Origin: an uncultured Collinsella sp.
GTDB taxonomy: Bacteria > Actinomycetota > Coriobacteriia > Coriobacteriales > Coriobacteriaceae
Assembly (NCBI GenBank): GCA_900552145.1
Contig: URYW01000022.1
Span: forward strand, 1 to 22,045
Direction: 5' to 3'
DNA: 22,045 bases
Shown here: positions 16,336 through 22,045 of the stretch, in pieces
Numbering within the stretch: the first letter of the stretch is position 1
Layout: the number at the start of each line of letters is the position of its first letter
Translations under genes and position numbers: made by a program
The notes under the pieces: generated by a model
The model's input: only the letters and a program-made list of their open reading frames with translations
The model's database searches: none
What the model was told of the DNA's origin: nothing

Positions 16336-17061
16336 ATGGACGCCGCGACCCGCGACCGCAACATAGCAACTTGGTTGGGCGATGCGCCGCAGCCGGTACG
16401 TGACACTACGAACCAGCTGCTCGAGCGCATCGCCCTTTTGCGTGCCGAGCAGACCATCTATCCGGCGCAAGACGACATTCTCAATGCCCTCGCCTACACG
16501 CCGGCCGACCAGGTCAAGGTTGTCATCTTGGGTCAGGACCCCTATCACGGACCCAACCAGGCCATGGGGCTGTCGTTCTCGGTCCCCGCGACGCAAACCA
16601 AGTTGCCGCCGAGCCTGCGCAACATTTACAAGGAACTCAAAGCCGATCTGGGCTGCCCCATTCCCGCCACGGGAGACCTAACCCCATGGGCACGGCAGGG
16701 CGTCCTGCTCCTCAACACTACGCTCACCGTGCGCGAGCATGCCGCCAACTCGCACGCCAAACTGGGCTGGAGCACGCTCACCGATTACGTTATCGAACGC
16801 TGCTGCCAGCTGCCCCAGCCGGTAGTCTTTTTGGCATGGGGTCGCTTTGCCCAACAGATGGTCGAAGGCAAGCTCGTCGCGACTGGCGCGGACAAGGCAG
16901 CCGACAAGTTCTGCCTGGCCTCTACGCATCCCTCGCCGCTTTCGGCCAACCGTGCCACGGCAGAACTCCCCGCCTTTATGGGGTCGCGCCCCTTCTCGGC
17001 AGCCAATCGGCTACTCGAACAGCACGGCTCGACCCCCGTCAACTGGACTTGCCTCGGCTAA
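16336..17061 (+). CDS. ung: Uracil-DNA glycosylase, family 1
   Basis: The 241-residue enzyme starts at ATG 16336 behind AAAGGAG; an upstream in-frame codon at 16303 has no such site. It removes uracil from DNA, the first step of base excision repair. The water-activating motif GQDPYHG (66-72) has catalytic Asp68. The uracil-stacking Phe is in GLSFSVP (78-84). LLLNTTLTVREHAANSH (124-140) holds the Asn that recognises uracil. HPSPLSA (198-204) is the leucine-insertion loop with the second catalytic His198. Everything needed for activity is present, and the length matches the family (about 225-230 residues) apart from a slightly longer N-terminus. Confidence 0.97.
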   Translation: MDAATRDRNIATWLGDAPQPVRDTTNQLLERIALLRAEQTIYPAQDDILNALAYTPADQVKVVILGQDPYHGPNQAMGLSFSVPATQTKLPPSLRNIYKELKADLGCPIPATGDLTPWARQGVLLLNTTLTVREHAANSHAKLGWSTLTDYVIERCCQLPQPVVFLAWGRFAQQMVEGKLVATGADKAADKFCLASTHPSPLSANRATAELPAFMGSRPFSAANRLLEQHGSTPVNWTCLG

Positions 17062-17074
17062 AAATCGATACATC

Positions 17075-17115
17075 AAAAACGCGCCCGACGGCAATCTTGC
17101 CATCGAGCGCGTTTT
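17075..17115. terminator. Bidirectional terminator between ung and the SDR gene
   Basis: AAAACGCGC (17076-17084) pairs with GCGCGTTTT (17107-17115), and an inner stem GGCAA/TTGCC closes a short loop. T-runs flank both ends. The SDR stop codon directly abuts it on the minus strand. Confidence 0.85.
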
Positions 17116-17796
17116 CTATTCGGGCCATATAAATTGTGTGCGACCGGCCTCGCCGCCATCGATCAACAGACTCTGTCCGGTCATAAACCGGTTGGTCACG
17201 CCCACAAAGTAGATCCACTCGGCGATCTCTTGGGCGGTGGCCCAGCGTTTAAGCGGCGTGAGCTCCATAATCTGGTTCCACAGGTGCTCGTCTTCCATCA
17301 CGCAACGGTTGAGCGGCGTGATAACGCCGCCCGGGTCCACACTGTTGGCGATGGCCTGCGGTGCCAGGCGGTTTGCGAGGTTCTTAGTGTAGGCGATAAC
17401 GCCGCCCTTGCTGGCGGCATAGGCGGGAAACTCCGATCCAGTATGCCCGCTCGCCGACCCCACATTGACCACGGATTTGATAGCCGGCGCAGGCTTGGCG
17501 GCGAGCCCCTCCCCCACAAAGGCGTAGCGCTCGGTCACGTTAATGGTGCCGCACAGGTTGGCGGCGACGTCGTCGGCCGAATCCTGCGTACCGGCAACGT
17601 TCACGATTACCTGAGGCTCAAGGTCGCTTGGAAACGAGTCCGGCTCGCGGACATCAACGATCAGATGGCGGTAGCGCTCGTGTTCGATAGCCGGCGACAG
17701 CAGATCAAAGCCCACGACCTCGTGGCCCTCATCCAAAAAGCGCTGCACGCACGCGGCTCCGATACCGCCCGAAGCGCCCGTGATCAAAACCCGCAT
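17116..17796 (-). CDS. Short-chain dehydrogenase/reductase (SDR)
   Basis: The 226-residue protein is a classical SDR. The nucleotide-binding motif is TGASGGIG (6-13), and Asp31 at the end of the second strand favours NAD over NADP. NVAGT (66-70) is the NNAG-like motif. The catalytic triad is Ser114, Tyr126 and Lys130 in NVGSASGHTGSEFPAYAASK. DPGGV (154-158) is the PG motif. The C-terminal GQSLLIDGGE is the usual last strand. The substrate is unknown. It starts behind AGGAG only 9 nt after the VUT transporter stop, so the two are probably co-transcribed. Confidence 0.93.
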   Translation of the reverse strand: MRVLITGASGGIGAACVQRFLDEGHEVVGFDLLSPAIEHERYRHLIVDVREPDSFPSDLEPQVIVNVAGTQDSADDVAANLCGTINVTERYAFVGEGLAAKPAPAIKSVVNVGSASGHTGSEFPAYAASKGGVIAYTKNLANRLAPQAIANSVDPGGVITPLNRCVMEDEHLWNQIMELTPLKRWATAQEIAEWIYFVGVTNRFMTGQSLLIDGGEAGRTQFIWPE

Positions 17797-17805
17797 ACTT
17801 GCTCC

Positions 17806-18528
17806 TTAGGCGGTTGCGTGGCGCTCGAGGTACTCGGAGCCCACATTCTCGCGCTCCCAGCCGCGCACGACCTTGTAGCCCACGGGGCTCAGGAAGACCT
17901 CGCACAGCAGCTCGGCAACAGCACCGGTCAGCGAGCACATGAGGACCTGCACCCAGGTCCAACCAAAGAACGTGTGGCTCACCACAATGGCAAAGACCAA
18001 GTTGTCGATAAACTGGCCAACACCCGTGGACACATAGGAACGGAAGGCAAAGCTCGCAAAGTTATTCCTCTTGAGCATACGGCCGAGCGACTGGTTGAGC
18101 GTGGAGTTAACCACGGCAGAAACGAGCATTGCCAGCGAAGAGCCCAGCACCACGTACCAGGTGCCGCCGATGGTGGCGTTAAGGGCGGTGTTGACCTCGA
18201 TCATGCCCGTGTCGTAGTAGGCGCCCCACATGCCGGGCGTGAGCGAACATGCCCAAAAGCACAGGCTCACGGCCAGATTGACCAGTAGCGCGAGGATGGA
18301 GATTTTGATGGATGCCTTGGCGCCAAAGCGCTTGCAGATCATGTCCTGGCACAAAAACGAGACCCAGCTCACCACAAAGCCGCAATCGAGTGCCAGATAC
18401 GGCAGGCTGATGAGCTCTTTGTTGGCCAGCAGGTTCATCATGATGACACTCACGAAAAACAGCGAAACCGTTGCCGCGGGAATGCTCCGCAACAGGACCT
18501 TGTAGTCCTCCATGACCTTCTTGATCAT
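17806..18528 (-). CDS. VUT/YhhQ-type transporter, probable queuosine precursor importer
   Basis: The 240-residue membrane protein has about six spans and resembles the VUT_1 (PF02592, YhhQ/QPTR) family. Typical features are LISLPYLALDCGFVVSWVSF in the first half and STGVGQFIDNLVFAIVVSHTFFGW with a conserved FxD/FID helix, followed by a polar C-terminal tail. Several family members import the queuosine precursors preQ0 or preQ1; others are annotated as vitamin transporters. I favour queuosine salvage but the sequence alone does not prove it. AAAGGAG precedes ATG 18528. A good promoter and a compact structured leader lie upstream. It is the first gene of a probable operon with the SDR. Confidence 0.85.
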   Translation of the reverse strand: MIKKVMEDYKVLLRSIPAATVSLFFVSVIMMNLLANKELISLPYLALDCGFVVSWVSFLCQDMICKRFGAKASIKISILALLVNLAVSLCFWACSLTPGMWGAYYDTGMIEVNTALNATIGGTWYVVLGSSLAMLVSAVVNSTLNQSLGRMLKRNNFASFAFRSYVSTGVGQFIDNLVFAIVVSHTFFGWTWVQVLMCSLTGAVAELLCEVFLSPVGYKVVRGWERENVGSEYLERHATA

Positions 18529-18541
18529 TATGTACTCCTTT

Positions 18542-18584
18542 GGTTTTAGGTTTAACGAGCAGGATATCGGACCCGAACTGCTCG
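18542..18584 (-). ncRNA. Structured 5' leader of the VUT gene, possible preQ1-type riboswitch
   Basis: On the minus strand CGAGCAG (18584-18578) and CTGCTCG (18562-18556) form a perfect 7-bp stem with the 15-nt loop TTCGGGTCCGATATC. GGGT in the loop (18574-18571) can pair with ACCT (18551-18548) just after the stem, making an H-type pseudoknot with an A-rich linker, directly before AAAGGAG. This topology, a loop starting UUC and the downstream gene resemble class I preQ1 riboswitches. The conserved AAAAAACUA tail is not present, so it may be a divergent or different class, or chance. Confidence 0.35.
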
Positions 18585-18613
18585 GACGTCCCGGTCTTGA
18601 GACGACGGTGGGT

Positions 18614-18642
18614 ATGATAGCCGCTCACACGGCATCAGGCAA
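18614..18642 (-). promoter_or_regulatory. Sigma70 promoter of the VUT-SDR operon
   Basis: The minus strand reads TTGCCT (18642-18637), exactly 17 nt, TATCAT (18619-18614). Transcription from about 18607 gives a leader of about 79 nt, which places the pseudoknot-capable hairpin 20-25 nt from the transcript start. Confidence 0.7.
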
Positions 18643-18677
18643 GCAAACAGCGCGGCAGCCCCGCAGGGCCACCGCGC
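18643..18677 (-). terminator. Probable terminator of prfC
   Basis: GCGCGG (18650-18655) pairs with CCGCGC (18672-18677), with an internal CCC/GGG pairing. On the minus strand TGTTTG follows, a weak T-tail. It lies 8 nt after the prfC stop and just before the VUT promoter. Confidence 0.5.
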
Positions 18678-18684
18678 CGATGCG

Positions 18685-20298
<1,614 letters not shown>

Positions 20299-20345
20299 GC
20301 GGATCCTTTCTTGCATTGAGTGCATTACGTCGTTGTAACCGTATT

Positions 20346-20351
20346 ATTGTA
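20346..20351 (-). promoter_or_regulatory. Candidate -10 box of prfC
   Basis: TACAAT on the minus strand (20351-20346) lies 47 nt before the prfC start. No convincing -35 is present 17 nt upstream. The same ACAAT core occurs before rsmJ, rlmA and ung. Confidence 0.35.
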
Positions 20352-20443
20352 GCCGCGAAATCCCGCTCTAGGACACCTATCAGGACAAATTCATCAGTTG
20401 GGGCCTGGGGTAGCAGTCGATGGCGGCACTCCGCAGCAGTTTG

Positions 20444-20498
20444 TCTCGATCTGTAACATCTAGCCACTCAAAACGGGTCCATCTGTTACAGATTGAGA
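20444..20498. repeat. 55-nt hairpin repeat, copy 1
   Basis: Arms TCTCGATCTGTAACA (20444-20458) and TGTTACAGATTGAGA (20484-20498) pair with one mismatch. The 25-nt centre begins TCTAGCC and ends GGTCCATC. It is the first of three copies in the same orientation. Confidence 0.9.
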
Positions 20499-20523
20499 TA
20501 TAAGGATAGACGGGTGGCCAATG

Positions 20524-20578
20524 TCTCGATCCATAACATCTAGCAGCCAAAATCTTCTCCAGTTGTTACAGATTGAGA
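20524..20578. repeat. 55-nt hairpin repeat, copy 2
   Basis: The left arm TCTCGATCCATAACA (20524-20538) has diverged by three bases, while the right arm TGTTACAGATTGAGA (20564-20578) is identical to the other copies. The centre is TCTAGCAGCCAAAATC with CTCCAGT at its end. It starts 80 nt after copy 1. Confidence 0.88.
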
Positions 20579-20604
20579 CAACCAGGTGGGGCCCGCCAGC
20601 AAAA

Positions 20605-20659
20605 TCTCAATCTGTAACAGGTAGCCGTCCAAATCGGTTCCAGATGTTACAGATTGAGA
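20605..20659. repeat. 55-nt hairpin repeat, copy 3
   Basis: The arms TCTCAATCTGTAACA (20605-20619) and TGTTACAGATTGAGA (20645-20659) are perfectly complementary over 15 bp, 16 with the flanking A-T. The centre is GGTAGCCGTCCAAATC, then GGTTCCAGA. It starts 81 nt after copy 2. Confidence 0.92.
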
Positions 20660-20692
20660 TGAATGAACGAGCGGACAATCCGTATTTACCTC

Positions 20693-20743
20693 TTGCGCAA
20701 CTGTGCATAGTGTATATATACTGTGCTTACCGGTTATATACAC
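20693..20743 (+). promoter_or_regulatory. Promoter and operator of the gntR-ABC operon
   Basis: TTGCGC (20693-20698) and TATACT (20717-20722, 18-nt spacer) or TATATA (20715-20720, 16 nt) form the promoter. A perfect inverted repeat, GTGTATATA (20710-20718) and TATATACAC (20735-20743) separated by 16 nt, covers the -10 and start region. AGTGTA/TACAC half-sites are what YtrA-type GntR repressors bind in Bacillus, though with different spacing. Autorepression is likely. A further palindrome TACACGTGTA (20739-20748) overlaps the right arm. Confidence 0.6.
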
Positions 20744-20770
20744 GTGTAGCCCAACAGCTAAGGAGCCGCT

Positions 20771-21151
20771 GTGGACATCATCCTATCCAATTCGAGCGAC
20801 AAGCCCATCTACGAGCAGATAACCTCGCAAGTCAAAGTTCAGATCTTATCGGGCACGCTCGCTGCGGGAGCCAAACTCCCCAGCATCCGTGCACTCGCGA
20901 GCGATCTTGGCGTGAGCGTCATCACCACAAAGCGCGCCTACGCCGACCTGGAGCAGCTCGGGTTTATCTGCACCGTGCAGGGCAAGGGCTGTTTTGTCGC
21001 CGAGGGCAACCAGGAGCTCTTGCGCGAAAACCAGCTCTGCCATATCGAAGAGCTGCTTACGAAAGCGGCGAGCCAAGCCGAAACCCTGGGTGTCACGCGC
21101 GACAAGCTGCACGAGATGCTCGACCTGGTAGCCCCCGAAACCATGCAGTAG
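20771..21151 (+). CDS. GntR family regulator, YtrA subfamily
   Basis: The GTG start at 20771 sits 5 nt after AAGGAG. The 126-residue protein is a GntR winged helix-turn-helix (about 10-77) with PIYEQITSQVKVQILSGTL, KLPSIRALASDLGVSVITTKRAYADLEQLG and a wing GKGCFV. It has only a short C-terminal helical tail (about 78-126) and no effector-binding domain. That size and layout define the YtrA subgroup, which usually represses an adjacent ABC transporter operon and often answers cell-envelope stress. The ABC ATPase gene starts 23 nt downstream. The perfect inverted repeat over its promoter is its likely operator. Confidence 0.93.
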   Translation: MDIILSNSSDKPIYEQITSQVKVQILSGTLAAGAKLPSIRALASDLGVSVITTKRAYADLEQLGFICTVQGKGCFVAEGNQELLRENQLCHIEELLTKAASQAETLGVTRDKLHEMLDLVAPETMQ

Positions 21152-21174
21152 CCATCTGCAAGAAAGGCTATACC

Positions 21175-22045
21175 ATGCAATATTTGCTAGAAATCAAAGG
21201 TGCATCGCGCCATGTGAGCGATCGCTTTTCGCTGCGCGACGTCACGCTTGCCGTGGAGCCTGGCCAGATCGTCGGCTTTGTAGGCGCAAACGGTGCCGGC
21301 AAAACAACGACGATTCGCGCCGCGCTCGGGCTTATAAAGCTCGATGCCGGCGAGGTGCACCTGTTTGGGCAGCGCTGTGGCGCCGACGCGCCCGATGGGT
21401 CGCAACGCCATCTACGCTCCCGCGTCGGTCTTGTCCTGGACACGTGCCCCTTCCCCTCCACGCTCAAGGTGGGCCAGGTCGAGTCGCTCGTAGGCCCGGC
21501 GTACCCCACGTGGGACCGCGAAACGTTCGCCGGATTCATCAACCGATTTGGCCTCGATCCCAAGACAAAGGTCAAGGACCTCTCCCGCGGCATGGGCATG
21601 AAACTGCAGCTTGCCTGTGCACTCAGCCACAATGCCAAGCTGCTCGTTTTGGACGAAGCCACCGCGGGCCTCGATCCCATGGCGCGCGAGGAACTGCTTG
21701 ATGAGCTGCTTGCCTTTGTCGCCGACGACCAGCACAGCGTGCTGCTCTCGAGCCACATTACGTCCGACCTCGATCGCACCGCTGATCGCGTCATCTGCAT
21801 CGATAATGGCGCGATTATTTTTGACCTGCCGCGCGAGGACATTACCGACCGCGCCGGCATCGCCCACTGTACCCAAGCACAGGCTGCCGAGCTTATGACT
21901 TGCGTCGAAGGCGCCCGTGCCGTCCACCACGCCTATAGCGTGGACGTGCTCGTGCCCAACCGTCGCGAAACGCTCGAGGCCTTTCCCGAGATTCCCTGCG
22001 ACCGGGCAACCATTGATGACTATCTTCGCCTCATGCTGAAAGGGG
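21175..22045 (+). CDS. ABC transporter ATP-binding protein (YtrB/EcsA-like), 3' end outside window
   Basis: ATG 21175 follows AGAAAGG and 290 residues are visible before the right edge; this is near the usual length of about 290-300. Walker A is GANGAGKTT (37-45), the signature is LSRGM (136-140, followed by GMKLQ), Walker B is LLVLDE (156-161) with catalytic Glu161, the D-loop is AGLDP, and the switch His is in SSHITSD (His194). In the Q-loop region GLVLDTCPFPSTLKV there is no glutamine, as often in this subgroup. It should power an ABC-2 type permease, probably encoded just downstream of the window. It is controlled with gntR as one transcript. Confidence 0.92.
   Translation, partial: MQYLLEIKGASRHVSDRFSLRDVTLAVEPGQIVGFVGANGAGKTTTIRAALGLIKLDAGEVHLFGQRCGADAPDGSQRHLRSRVGLVLDTCPFPSTLKVGQVESLVGPAYPTWDRETFAGFINRFGLDPKTKVKDLSRGMGMKLQLACALSHNAKLLVLDEATAGLDPMAREELLDELLAFVADDQHSVLLSSHITSDLDRTADRVICIDNGAIIFDLPREDITDRAGIAHCTQAQAAELMTCVEGARAVHHAYSVDVLVPNRRETLEAFPEIPCDRATIDDYLRLMLKG

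Noticed and set aside
18528..18607. preQ1-II riboswitch
   Set aside because: That class pairs a CUUU-type segment with the ribosome binding site region; no such complement to AAAGGAG is in this leader.
20444..20659. Possible CRISPR array (three repeats with ~25-nt spacers)
   Set aside because: The repeats are 55 nt, internally palindromic and diverged in the left arm; only three copies exist and no cas gene is nearby.

Overview
The window joins DNA from two unrelated gut bacteria. Positions 1 to about 8,215 look like a GC-rich Bacteroidales genome, most likely Alistipes-like. The genes there lack Shine-Dalgarno sites, several promoters fit the Bacteroidetes form (TTTG about 20 nt before TAnnTTTG), and a DUF4251 protein is present. 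From about 8,236 to the end the DNA looks like a Coriobacteriia genome, most likely Collinsella. Nearly every gene there has a strong AGGAG-type ribosome binding site, promoters are sigma70-like, and the gene set and intergenic palindromes differ. The two parts meet inside one reading frame. Its first ~80 codons are a TetM/ribosomal-protection-type GTPase start and the rest is a Bacteroidetes LepA (EF4). The join falls on the DxPGHVDF motif shared by translational GTPases, so a metagenome assembly chimera is the most economical explanation. These taxonomic calls come from reading protein sequences and signals, not from a database search.

Bacteroidales part (1-8,215): a glycerol uptake and phosphorylation operon (glpK then glpF, glpF cut by the window edge); a membrane acyltransferase-3 gene with a 9-bp minisatellite just upstream of its promoter; a secreted DUF4251 protein ending in a strong terminator; a tRNA-Gly(CCC) with its own promoter and terminator; and a lepA-acyl-CoA synthetase pair on the minus strand.

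Coriobacteriia part (8,236-22,045): mscL with a C-terminal zinc ribbon; a GNAT acetyltransferase; a small Cys-rich protein; two rRNA methyltransferases (rsmJ, rlmA); a 47-residue single-span membrane peptide; a four-helix membrane protein; a MATE exporter; a LysR regulator divergent from an EamA transporter; ung; an SDR dehydrogenase downstream of a VUT/YhhQ-type (queuosine precursor) transporter; prfC (RF3); and a YtrA-type GntR regulator with an ABC ATPase that runs off the window.

The most interesting points are the hybrid GTPase, an RF3 whose G3 histidine is leucine, a short pseudoknot-capable leader between a good promoter and the VUT transporter gene, three regularly spaced 55-nt hairpin repeats, a 58-nt near-perfect palindrome, and a perfect 9-bp inverted repeat over the gntR promoter. 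I see no phage, insertion sequence, CRISPR array or obvious defence system.
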